A stretch of DNA of 64,000 nt from Gymnogyps californianus. Taxonomy: Eukaryota; Chordata; Aves; Accipitriformes; Cathartidae. The position numbers and the translations under genes are program-made. Positions within the stretch are counted from its first letter, which is position 1. Every line of letters begins with the position of its first letter. Below are positions 25,547-37,000 of this stretch, piece by piece. The notes under the pieces are model-generated. The model made no database searches. It was not told the DNA's origin and was given only the letters and a program-made list of their open reading frames with translations. The stretch is taken from the NCBI RefSeq assembly GCF_018139145.2, contig NC_059479.1, forward strand, positions 5,208,001 through 5,272,000. The letters are read 5' to 3'.

Positions 25547-25575
25547 TTAAATATAATAAATTAAATATAATTAAA
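25547..25575. repeat. 14-bp AT-only tandem duplication
   Basis: TTAAATATAATAAA is followed by TTAAATATAATTAAA. The two copies are nearly identical and contain only A and T. Confidence 0.75.
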
Positions 25576-28500
25576 GTAGAAATACACTAAATATTCGTTA
25601 TCTTTGATAGGAAATATTCTAGAACACCAGTGCTGGAAAGAATACACGTAGCATACAGGAATAGCAGCAATATCTGAGCTCCTAGCAATAGAGATTTTTT
25701 CTAAAGAGTTAATTTGGACTTTTGTTTCATTACGATTGCATATTACAGTTTCTGCTTAGAGCTGATTTGCTTAAGCATACACTAGAGGATAGCCAAGCCA
25801 AAAAACAGTTTTCAGAGAGCTACTAAATGGTTCAGTAATAGTCTGAATACTAGCAAAGTGGACATGATATATAGTAAATAGGGAAACACTTATTCCACAA
25901 ACAGCATGACTTTAATTTTAAAAATCATCTTTTCTGATATGAAAAGAATATGTGTCTTTATTCACTGGCAAACAGCTGCTCTCAATTAGCTTAACAAGTA
26001 TGTAGCATGAGTCTTCCTCTCCTCCATTACAGTATAAATATATAATCAGACTGATATTTCTTGGAAAGTCTGCACTATTCCTAAAAGTATTGAACACTAC
26101 TTCCATTTCCCAGCTTTGTTTAAAGTGGGCTTCATGGTACCAAACTTTTTCCAGATGAAGCCACATTCATGCTCAGGAAGTCACAAGGGAAAAAGAGGTG
26201 GAAAAAGTTGGAAACGATAATCAGAAAGGTAGTCAGAATTTCCTTGTTCTGTTAATTATTCATCTGATTAAAAACATATATATGTTGGTACATTTTGAAT
26301 AAGTGCCCTCTCCATACTACAGGCAAAGTATGGAATCTAAGATTCTGTCTGCATTATTATGTACCACTGACATGTTTGATTTCAGCCATCTTCTCTCCTG
26401 GGTTTTTGGCCAGACAGTGCTTGTAATCTGATTTACTCTAGGGGGTTATTTGTAGCCATCTAATCTTATTTATCTAAAAATTGCACAGTGTGTAATTTTA
26501 TCTTCTACATTGTATGCCAGTAAATGCACAACTAACATGATATTCCATACTTGTATATAAGAGCTGAAATCTGTTAATACATTACATGTAAAACTACCTG
26601 TTCATTAGAGAACAGAGTTCAAATGATCTTGGTTCCAAGATCTGTCTTCTCATCATTCATCCATTAGAGAAGCATGAAAATTAAACCTACATCTAAATCA
26701 TTAAGAATTAACACAAAAACATTAAGTAAAATATAATGTTCAAGAGAAACCAATCATCTGTTAGGTAACTACGTACAGGTACAGATACACATACAGTTTA
26801 ACTCTACAGTAGTATTTTCCGTTAAATAGCATTAATTTACTTTGCAAAATGTAATACACCTTAGTACACAAACCTCAACACTCGCTCTAAATTAAATAAG
26901 CATTGCCTCCTATTTTACAATCAGTAGAAGTGAAGAAGGCTGAGCTGATCAGTTTGAAAGCCAAGCAAGAACAGTGTGCATGTTACAGAATGCCCACTGG
27001 ACTTAAGTGCTCAACTTGACAAGAGTAGCTTAAGTTTGACAATTAAAAATGAAAACATATGACTTGCGGACATTTTCATTCAAGTGACATGGAGTAGTCC
27101 AAAGTTGTGAAAAGTGAGATTACAGACCTCCTAGATTCCCCAAACTCCAAGAGAAAACTATTTTTGCTATGTTGTTGTTCTGCCTCTAATCAAGGGTAGT
27201 CAAGGGTAGAAGTCAACCAGAAAGAGGTTCATGAGTTGGGAAAAGTAACATTGTATTTCACCCTTTCCTCTATGATTTTGAATTTCTCATAAGTATATAC
27301 TTATATGGCTTCCAACATTACAAGATTCCAAAAGTTTGATTTCAGTTTCAGGTGTCAGTTTTAGGAAACATGTTTTTCTCCAGATACGCAGAAGACTAAG
27401 TGAGCTACAGCGCAGTGTAGAATACAACAGGGATTTGATATTCCTGAGAATACTACCAATAGGACAAAGAAAACATACTTTCCCTCCCTGTTTTTTTTTT
27501 TTTTCCTCTTCAGCACAGCAGTATAGTCATTAAACAGATTTATTGATGGTATGTATTATTATTTCAGCAGAAATGTGAGGGAGCAATGGATCAGCATTCA
27601 CACCTCATTTCCCATCACATCCCACCAGAACTGATGACCTCTCCAGCAGTACACTCAGCTGAGGGATAGTACCAGACAATGTGAGAGAATACATGTCCAA
27701 AACAGAGGTATTCTTTTTCTTGCTTTGTCACAGGTAAGAGCATAAATTTGTTTCCCATACGTATAGAAGTGTGTGTTTGCTTTGAACATACAAAGCAGCA
27801 TTGCCACATAATTACTATCTGCCACTCCATCAAGGGAGAGAGATACAGCTGTTGTTTTTTTCCTTTTGTTTTGGTTTGCAACCTCTTTCCATGGATTTCA
27901 TGCAACGTAAAGTAAACTTATGTAAACTATTACTAAACTGTTTTCCAAGTAACAGTGAGCAACACTTTTAGTTTAAAGTCAATCTCAACCTTTCACAGTA
28001 AAACTCAAGTCTTGAAGTAAACATTTCATCTCAAGTGTTCGCATGTAAAAGGCACCAACAGTGGGACAGGACTACTGAAAGACCAAATAAAGAAATTATA
28101 CTGCCTGGTAGTGCACACATCCCAACGTCCATGTACCACCCAGCCCTGACAAAATCATATGCATGCTGACTAGCAACATGCACCATCTTTGAGCAGAGGC
28201 CCTCAATTACTGCACTGAACAGCACTGACATTTTCTACAGCTGATAAACATTCTTTAGTGACCAAATTGAGAGCACCCCGTAGGAGAAGTCTTGGAGTTT
28301 AATGCATATAGAAGTTGTCTGACACCAGTATGCATGTTCTGTAACTTGTAGAGTTAATTAGAAGAGTTACGAAATGCATTGCCAGCACTGAGAGTGTATT
28401 CCAGCTGTAGAGAATGGCTTTTGGATTATAAACCAGGTAGTGTTCAATGCCTGACAAACAAGTTTGATTTTTTAATTTAATTAGTCATCTCTGTTTAGTC

Positions 28501-28744
28501 ATGAAGCATCACCAGTGGTTGCTATGATCTAACTAGTTAAAGCATGCTTGGACGCTATTTTATACTTCTTATTCAGCATCGCAATTCAGCAAGTATTGTA
28601 AAGGTTTTGTCCACTTTATTCATTTCTTGTTCCTTTCCCTCTGAAAGGGTGTCCTTTTCAGATGCAGCATGGGCTGAGAAGCAGCATCACACCCCTAACC
28701 ACTAGCTATTAGCTGCTACTAGACAACAGCCCACAACACAAGTG

Positions 28745-28768
28745 TACTAACATAAATACTAACATAAA
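28745..28768. repeat. Perfect 12-bp tandem duplication
   Basis: TACTAACATAAA occurs twice head to tail with no mismatch. Confidence 0.85.
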
Positions 28769-29014
28769 GGAATTGCACTTTCTGGTCCTTCAAGGACACT
28801 ATTTTTCTTTGTGCTTTTATTTTAAGCAGTGGTTAATTCCTTGCAGTTATCTCTAGCCTCAGACTTGCACTGGTTTTTTTCTCTAAATCATGGAGGGGGG
28901 ATGTTTTATCTCCCTCAATGCTCTCTGAGCAATGGACATGTAGAACAGCAATGTTGTGTATCAGCACAGTCTGATCAAGACAGTATTTTAATTATGCAGA
29001 TTCTCTCTTCCTAA

Positions 29015-29035
29015 TTTTTTTTTTTTTTTTTTTTT
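29015..29035. repeat. T21 homopolymer
   Basis: An uninterrupted run of 21 T. No adjacent retrotransposon or processed gene copy is recognised. Confidence 0.9.
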
Positions 29036-30709
29036 AATATCAGGAACTCCAAAGTATTAAAGCTAAACTAAAATCACACTGAACCCAATGCTCCCTCCAT
29101 CTTCTGGACTTTCTCTCCTTAAGGAAAGTTAGAACTCAAGGTCTTTGAACAAATTAACTTTTCTAACAGGAACCGCAACAGTGGAGATAACTAATGTAAA
29201 CCACATTTGTAGAAACAGATCAAAAGTAACCTTATCATTGGGGCATCAGCCTAGGCATTAAAACATAAGAAATCAAAGAACTGGCAATTCATGTTTCTTT
29301 CATATGTAACTGACATCAATGAATTAAATTATTTCATTTAGATAAGATTTCAAGAAGAGCTGTCCCCAATCCAAATAGCAGTTGTCTGGAAAAGGTCCCC
29401 AAAGAAATAAAAGGATGGGTTTAGGAAAAGAAGTAGCATTTCTATGAAAGCTGTATCAGCTACAGCATAGAACTGCGCTCTATCTTTAACAAACATACAC
29501 ACCCACAAGTGAAAAGAATAACTGTGATACTTCAGAATACATTTTTCATCATCCCAGCCTTCTGCAGAGACATGAAGAAAAAAGGATGCACCTTGCCAGG
29601 ACATACTAACCTCATACACATATATCCATTCTAAACATGAGAAAGGTGAGAACAACGAAGTAATATAATTTTTGAGCAGTTTCTATTCATAATAGATTTA
29701 TTCTGACAAAAATCTTCCTTAGAAACAATGTAGAATTTCTCCCAAGGGAAAAAATTTAGACATCCACCACAGTACCAGCTTCATTATCGCCCTCAATCTA
29801 CACCCTTCAGGTACCCCAATCCATTCATTTCTTTGCTATGTAAACATTTATATAGTGCGTATCTCTCATAAATGAAATCCCAAAGCAATGATGAGCTTGT
29901 TATACGAATAACTTGATATAGATTATTATTCAGCAAGGATAGAGCCAGCAAAATAAAAGCTTCTAAAAACCAGCATTTGGCAGTGGCTATCAAATCTAGC
30001 TTGCTACACAGTGTTACCATCGTTTATAAAAGTGCACTCTAATTAAGGTAAATGAGATAGCAAGAACACAGTGACATTGTTAACTTAATGACCCATAGCC
30101 AAATTATTTAAAACTTCTTTTAAGTTCAACTTAATTGTAATGGATATAATATTGAAGAATTTAAAGAAGCTCTGGATGCCTTGTAGAATAACTTTAATGA
30201 TCTTTCTCTCCTCTCCCTTGAATTTAGGTGTTTGTGTGTGTGTTTAGAATACTGCTTATAATCCATGTATTTAGTATGGAAGTGAATTCCAGTTTATAGC
30301 CGGTGCCATCTTCACAGTAAAATGACATCCATGTTCTCCAAACCAATCACTATGCCATATTTTAAACTAATAAGGTACAAGAACTTGGCAGCTATTATGA
30401 GGAAACTGAGTTTTGACCAGATTTCAATTCTGTCAAGTGAGATTTTGTCAATGCGAAGGATACTTTTGCAGATTCTAAAGGGGCTTCTTTTTAACTTTTT
30501 AAATACAAAGCACTCAAAAAACACTTTAAATTAATTACCAACATAACTGTATTTTGCCTTGTTCTAGAAAGCAATCTCAGAAGCACCACAGCGTATTGTG
30601 GGCTTCCAACCAAAACAAAACCCATTAAAAAACCCAGCTTTACTGCAAATGGCAAGTTTAAGTTACTCTGGAGATCGGTAGTGAAATCCAACGTACTTAT
30701 TTTTCTTAC

Positions 30710-30756
30710 CTGAATTATGAGTGCATTGTTTTCATCTGCAGAGCGAGACTTGATGT
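30710..30756 (-). CDS. Candidate 47-nt internal exon, unidentified gene
   Basis: On the minus strand a moderate 3' splice site (ATTCATATTAG after a short pyrimidine stretch) precedes a 47-nt segment. The segment ends at a strong 5' splice site, ATTCAG then GTAAGA. Entered in phase 1 it reads (D)IKSRSADENNALIIQ and exits in phase 0. That entry phase is what the candidate exon at 33904-34041 leaves, so the joint would create an Asp codon from G and AC. I do not recognise the peptide. A run of 24 G in transcript sense lies about 45-65 nt upstream of the proposed 3' splice site. The segment is short enough to be chance. Confidence 0.22.
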
Positions 30757-30798
30757 CTAATATGAATTTGTTATGAAACAGAAATAGGATGAACATCT

Positions 30799-30822
30799 CC
30801 CCCCCCCCCCCCCCCCCCCCCC
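30799..30822. repeat. C24 homopolymer
   Basis: An uninterrupted run of 24 C on the plus strand, G24 on the minus strand. Long C/G homopolymers are rare in vertebrate DNA and error-prone in sequencing. The tract could form an i-motif on one strand and a G-quadruplex on the other. Confidence 0.9.
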
Positions 30823-31779
30823 AATTATTTGATTATGAGCTCCAGAAGGACAGTTACTTCCCACATAATGCAGAACAATCAGATCTGTTTAAAACCATTG
30901 GCACAAATCATGGAAAAGATTTGGAGTATTCAGGAAAGACGTGCAAAGTATTTTGTATTTCCATACTGGTTATTAGAGAGTAAGGAAACAATCAAAAGCA
31001 CATTTACAGGAAGTATAACACACACAGAAAAAAACCAAAAACTTTAATCAGCTTAGGCTGCAGTCTTTTGGTGTTGGACTGCAACAGAACTATTGCGCAT
31101 AGCAAGTCCATCCACTAATGAAAGGCACTGTTAATTAGCACGTATTACTGTTACTGATGGGTTTTGGATGCCCTTAATACCTTTAGAATGATCTTTGTTT
31201 CACACAAGACAATAAAAAGATCCACTACTACTCACAAAATCCCTCTGTTAACATTACTCTCCATCTTCAACTATAAATGCCAAGGAAATTAGTCTAAATG
31301 CTTTGTAATTTACCCACCTGCTACATGATGTGGGTGATGATTTCATAAGCTGTATTTGCTGCATTACCTAATCACCCTGTGCTTTGAATCTCAGTGTAGT
31401 GTGCCAAGCACAAGGGGCAGGGGAGTTTTAGCTTTAATTCTGAGCACAGGCCTATTATGCAAAACTGAGTTCTACGGAACAGGTTTCAGAAAGATGAGTG
31501 ATAGTCTGTACTTACAATTTCATGAGTTACCACTTTCAGTCCTGTGTCATAGTGCAAGTTTTTCATCCTAGGTCTTGTTAATGAAAACATCTCTTTTCCC
31601 CTTCCTATCTTGAAAGCTTCTTGAAGCATCTGTGTTTTATTTCTAATTGGATCTTATTCCTGGATAACTTCACCACAGCTCAAAAACATGGTACTGTATA
31701 GCAATTTTTCCCCTCAGTAACATTCCTGCAGAGCAGACCAGTGGATTATAAGACAAAAATATTAGTAGTGAAAGGGACT

Positions 31780-31990
31780 CCCTGGACCAACAGTCCAGGA
31801 CTGTTAGTAAAGGCAGTCATATTACTTAGAATTTCCATAAGCTGATCTAACTACATTTTAAAACTAGTTAGATTTTTTTTTCTTCTTACATTTCTACAAA
31901 CTATTATTCCAGAATTGTCTTTAATTACCATTATTTTCTTGCATGACAGAGTTTATTTTAATTTCCTCTGAAATAGCCATATTCTAAAAC
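31780..31990 (-). mobile_element. Probable ancient CR1 fragment
   Basis: The plus strand contains CTGATCTAACTACATTTTAA, then AACTAGTTAG, a T-rich stretch, and TATTCCAGAATTGTC. This follows the order and spacing of landmarks in very old CR1 3' regions: a segment ending in TTTTAAAA-C-AGTTAG, then ATTCCAGAAT. The match is from memory and short, so assignment and limits are uncertain. Confidence 0.42.
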
Positions 31991-33380
31991 CATAATTTAA
32001 GTTCAAGCAACATGTGCAGTGAGGACACAGCGGTCCAGACTTCAGCGTAGCCTGTACAACATATCAAGGACTCTGGATTTGTACATGGGTCACTGCAGTT
32101 CCCATTGCTCAACTATCACATATTTACTAAGGCTAGCTAAAGTGGAATTAGTTTGGATTTGCTTACTTACACTGTTAATCATACTTTCTTCAGCAACACA
32201 GATTATTAAACTGAGCCTTTTAAAGTATATGTTTTATTATAAATACATAGCAAATGATAGGGCAACTGGCATTTCCAGACAACCATTTCGAGATTTCAGT
32301 CTCTTGCCTCTGTCACATGCTGTCTGGACAAACAGTTAAATCACAAGTCTATTCTGTTCAGCAAAATGGGGCTCTGATCTCTGTAGAGCTCCTAAGCCTT
32401 CATTTCACATACACACAAAAGGATCGACATTTCCATGGACCTCATGCAAATTTTCAGATACAACTACTAATGCTACATATACAAAATAAAAATATATTTA
32501 AAAATCACATTGGCTGAAGTAACAAGTAATATGACCCCATGTATCTTAGTAAACTCATCAGTTGTTTTTCTTTGCAGAATACCTGGCCATATATAGCCGT
32601 TATTCCAATATTACTTACATGATGATTTTTGTGTGTGCTCTGCTTTTCTCTCTTCCTAACAGCAGACTTTTGTTTTGGAACAGAGCTATGTGTTCCCTTG
32701 GAACCATTATAATCCACCACATTGAAACGGCCTTCAGACTTTTACAGGCAACGGGAACAGAAGCAGGAACCACAGCTGCAGCAAGCAGTTGTCAGTTGCT
32801 GCAGTTTTGCATACGTGCAGTCTTCGCATAAAAGGTTAGCTAGAAATACTGCCAACGGCTGTTCACTTACCAAAAAGCCAGCAATAAAAGACTATGACAT
32901 CATACTATGAGTTGAACCACAAAAAATAATGATTAAGACTAAAGTGGTCCAACTGGTGACCAAGAGGTTGCTCTCAGTCTATGGGAACTCAGTGGTGTTT
33001 AGCTGTTGGATTTGGATTGTGCGCTTTTTGCCTACTCAAGGAACAGAGCTGGAGACATCAACCACTGGTACTGATCTTATAGCCCGCATTAAAGCTTCTT
33101 CCTATGTGGATGTGGTTATGGTTGATCACAAGCTTCGTTTTAAGCTGATGCAATGTTTTTCCAAACATAAATCACTTCTCATGTGGACTGTGTGGTGACC
33201 AACTATTTGCAAACTCCAGCTTTGGCCTTACCCTCACTCTTCTGAGTGAGGATTTCCTCTACAGAAGTATCTATTTTAATGAGATCTGTAGGAATGTCAA
33301 ACTCAAGTGGCCTCTATTCCTCTGCCTAGTTCTGTTGAAATCAGTTCATAGCTTCAATAGTTATTAGAAGTGTTTCTTTT

Positions 33381-33394
33381 ACACACACACACAC
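33381..33394. repeat. (AC)7 microsatellite
   Basis: Seven perfect AC units, short enough to be only weakly variable. Confidence 0.85.
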
Positions 33395-33747
33395 AGAGTA
33401 AATAAGTACCCTCATCTTGGAAAACTAAGCTGAGAACAAAGTGTTGGAAAGCTACACGTTTAGAAATAACATTGATAATTCCTGTATAAATTATTGAGAG
33501 TCAAATGAAGAGACATGAATTCTGCTTGCTTACATCTGTGAATGAGCTGCCTTTCAAAAGTAAAAAACTTCACATCTTGCTTGCTTCTGTAAATTTTTCC
33601 CAAAATTTGGATGCAACTAATGGAATCTTTCCTTTGCTATACATTGTCTCACTTTATCAGTGTATGCTGGTTTTAGCTCCAAATCTGACATAGATGTTTT
33701 TCATTGTATTTGCAGATTAAGACAAACAGGATATTTGTGCTGCATTT

Positions 33748-33808
33748 AAAAAAAAAAAAAAAAACAAAACACACCAAAAAAAACCCCAAAAACCCCAAAC
33801 AAAAAAAT
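33748..33808. repeat. A/C-rich low-complexity tract
   Basis: A run of 17 A followed by CAAAACACACC, a second A run and two CCCC blocks separated by A5. On the minus strand this is a T/G tract. It resembles the G/T tract at 55.6 kb in style but not in sequence. Confidence 0.85.
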
Positions 33809-33903
33809 GCAACCCTATTGGGTTTGTGTTCAGGATTTTCAGGTTTTAACCACACAGTTTTCAATCTTTCTATAGTCAATTCAGCAACATAAGAGATACT
33901 TAC

Positions 33904-34041
33904 CAGTATTCTCACCGATATCTTTGCTCTTTATCAGATCAGGTGAATTTTCTAAAATGCCTCTGTTAGCGGAAAGATACTTTTTTGGAGATGCTTCTGA
34001 AATTTCATAGAGACAAAGTGCTTTCTGTACAGAGAGCCTTA
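33904..34041 (-). CDS. Candidate 138-nt internal exon, unidentified gene
   Basis: The minus strand has a fair 3' splice site (GTGTTTTTCACCTGTAACAG). A 138-nt segment, a multiple of three, follows and ends in a strong 5' splice site, ATACTG then GTAAGTATC. One frame is open throughout, entering and leaving in phase 1. It includes KALCLYEISEASPKKYLSAN and then RGILENSPDLIKSKDIGENT. The other two frames have stops. Composition is hydrophilic and lysine/serine-rich. An alternative 3' splice site at CTCTCTGTACAG would shorten it to 33904-34024. Phases match the candidate exons at 54516-54600 and 30710-30756. I recognise no domain. It could be a real exon of a poorly conserved protein or a chance open segment. 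Confidence 0.28.
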
Positions 34042-37000
34042 CTGTTACAGGTGAAAAACACGACAGCCTAATAATATGTTGAGACTTCAGAGACAAAGCA
34101 AGCTCAAAAAAATACTGGAAACAACTTAGGGATTATTTTCCTTTTACATTTTCAACACAGATGGGAAGGTGCTGTCTTGCTAGATGGCCTCATTCTCTTT
34201 TTAGCTATTTCAATATTATTTAAGGAGTAAATACCAAAAGAGGGATTTGCCTTTTTAGAGAATCTCCAATGCAGTGCTGTCAGCTTCCCTCTTACTGTCT
34301 TTTAATAGTATTTGTAATTTAGCATGAAAAAGCCCTACCTCATGTAACTCAAAGTCTTCTATTATTGTAACGAGTATGAACTCTAAAGACTAGTTTTGGT
34401 CATGTAAGTAACTGCATGTAAATAAATGGACTGGAACCCCAAATTCTCTGCTCCATAGGATAGCAACTTTAGATAAAGAATCAGTGACCAATATTTGAAA
34501 GTACTTCTCCCCAAGTGAAAGCCATTCAATTCCCCCATGCTAGAACTACCTATCTCAAAACTGCTACTCTGAAGTAACAGAGAAAGCACATGCAGATATA
34601 ATTTGCATTCTTAAAAGCTCCTCTCTCTCCAAGGCCAAATCCCATCCATTTACATATAGGTGTGGATATGTATGTAGTACAGCAACAGCACAACAGGATG
34701 TCAGAAGATTGAGAAAAGATGTCAAGAGGTTACAAGGAAAGAAGAGTTCCCATTAAACCTGCTCCTGGCCATTCTTTCTACGAAGCAGAAGCACACAGAG
34801 ACCTGCGGAACGGCTTCTGTGCTACAACCATCAGTCTGGAATGCAAGAAAGAGCCTGCAGTCTGATGCCTGAGCCAGCCACAGGATCTCATAGTGCTATC
34901 CATAAAAAGAGCTTAAAATTGTGTCAATGTCAGCACGCAAATTCACTATAGGAGATTTGATCTTCCATTATCTAGTTACACTGAAATATGCAATTTTTAT
35001 ATGTTTTATGCACTCTAGGGTGTTCAGACACAAAGCACTGCCATTTTTGGTAACTTCTCAAGCTTGTGGAATAATATCTCTCAAAACAAATCCATTTTGC
35101 CTTCCTGTTCAAATGGTTTTGACTTTTGCAAGACTCCTATACCAACCATATTTCTATTATGCATTTGAAGTTTATTTGCTGCTATGCATGGGAAGAAAGT
35201 TAAGACTGAAGACCTTGGCTAAATGAGTTGAGACTCATTTGCTTGGCTTGTAAGAGCTGGGCCTGCTAAGCCACTTTAGTCACCCTTTTGTAGATATTTT
35301 AATTCCAGCAATGTTGTTTCTATAAAGATAAAAAAACACTGCACACGTTCTTTAATAGGCAGTTGGATAGAGAGTTATAATTTCGTTTGGAGAGTACCTA
35401 TGCTGCACAATGCAATTCATGCACAGATTCCCAGATCAGGCTGAAGCACTTATGATATACTGTAATTTTTAATAACAATAAGAAAATTAATCAAGTTTCT
35501 TTGCCTGTGATTTCAGACCAAGTATATACTATCTCCGAATATTTCAGTACGATGACATTTCAGTCCCTATATCAAATACAAAATATTTACTTCAAGTCTG
35601 AAATTTTTCCAAACTATTAGGTTGATGTTCAATTTTAAGAATCATTCAAAACAATGAGTTGAGAAGGTGACAAAAGCAGGAAATGCTGTGTTTAGGAATT
35701 AATAACATAAAAATAGAAGTTAATTGCTGAAGAATGATTAGCATTTATGGCCCATGCCATGATAAGTATGTCAAAATCGATCAAGACTAATTTATGGCAA
35801 ATGTTGGAAAATGAGGAATTCTAGAAGACAGGGATGTTATGACAAAAAAATGCATTGGTATTGATGTATTCAGCACTGAAACAGAATTGAGGATTTGTGG
35901 CATTTAACTTCTGTACATACATTACTTGTTAGTAACCACAAATCAGAACTTTCTGCAGTTACTATAAGCAAAACTCATTGCACTTCAGCTTTTGCTATTC
36001 TGTACATAGAGAATGTTACAGTGCATCAAATACACACTGTGGCAATGTTTTAGCAGATGTCAAAATGTTGACAGTTATCATTGTGGAATCACTTGCTGGT
36101 ATAAACTTTATGAACTTTTTTGAAACATTTATTCTGACTTAAGTTAATTGGCATTAGGTAAGACACATGAAACATGGTTACAAAAGCATCTCAAAAAAAA
36201 TGAATAGCTCAAGTTTTTGAAAGAAGCATTTACACCATAGCTGCTTCTTCAATCTAACGGTTCTGTCTTGAAATCTCACAGTGACCAAAAAAATGAAAAA
36301 AATCAAGGCAGAACTGTTGTGAACTTGAGTACTGACTTTACCATCTATTCCTTTTCCATTGCATCTGGCATTTCAATATCCCCACAGCAGAAGGGAGCAA
36401 AGGGCTCCTGATGACTGAATAAAACTCACGGAGCATTAGTGGTAACGCATACGCATTTGCACTCTCATTTCTAACATCGCACTTAATCTATTCCTGCTTG
36501 AAAACTCTCACTTTAAAATACTCCAGGGATTTGTTCTCCTATTTCCCTGAGCTGGTATGAATCAGTGTTATTTGTTAGTTCTAAAATGCCCTCTGTTGTA
36601 AAACCTTTTAAAATTTCATACTGTATAACAAAATTTATTTCATATTCCTTAATCTAGCTACTTATTCTGCCTCATGATTTATTTTGCTCAACAAGCCAGT
36701 TCCCAGTCCCATTGCTGGATTTTTTATTATTTCCTTTTAAAATTTCCTTTTAGAATTCTAGTATTCCTTTATATTATGTGTCTCTGCAGCCAACATGTTC
36801 TGTTCATTTCGACAGAAGATACATTTGGGGCAATGTTCCTTTTTAACTGAATGCCTAAGCAATCTTTAGTCTGTTTCCACAGTAGGATACCAGCAAAAAC
36901 ATAAAAGAAATCAGAGTTCAGAGACAGAAATGCATATGGATAACTAAACCAGAAAAGGTAAGATGTAATCAATGCTTATTAACTTTCATATAGGATCTAG

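Larger units (their letters stand above)
20568..30709. other. Unassigned AT-rich stretch
   Basis: About 10 kb without a supported gene or recognised transposon. Open frames are short and lack family motifs. Listed separately are the palindrome at 22.0 kb, an 18-nt microexon-like site at 22.5 kb, and small tandem duplications at 25.5 and 28.7 kb. A run of 21 T lies at 29015-29035. A strong minus-strand 3' splice-like site (CTTCATGTCTCTGCAG) ends near 29570, with an open frame but no clear 5' partner. Confidence 0.55.

Noticed and set aside
30789..30983. Plus-strand frame starting MNISPPPPPPP
   Set aside because: The proline run is only the C24 homopolymer being translated.
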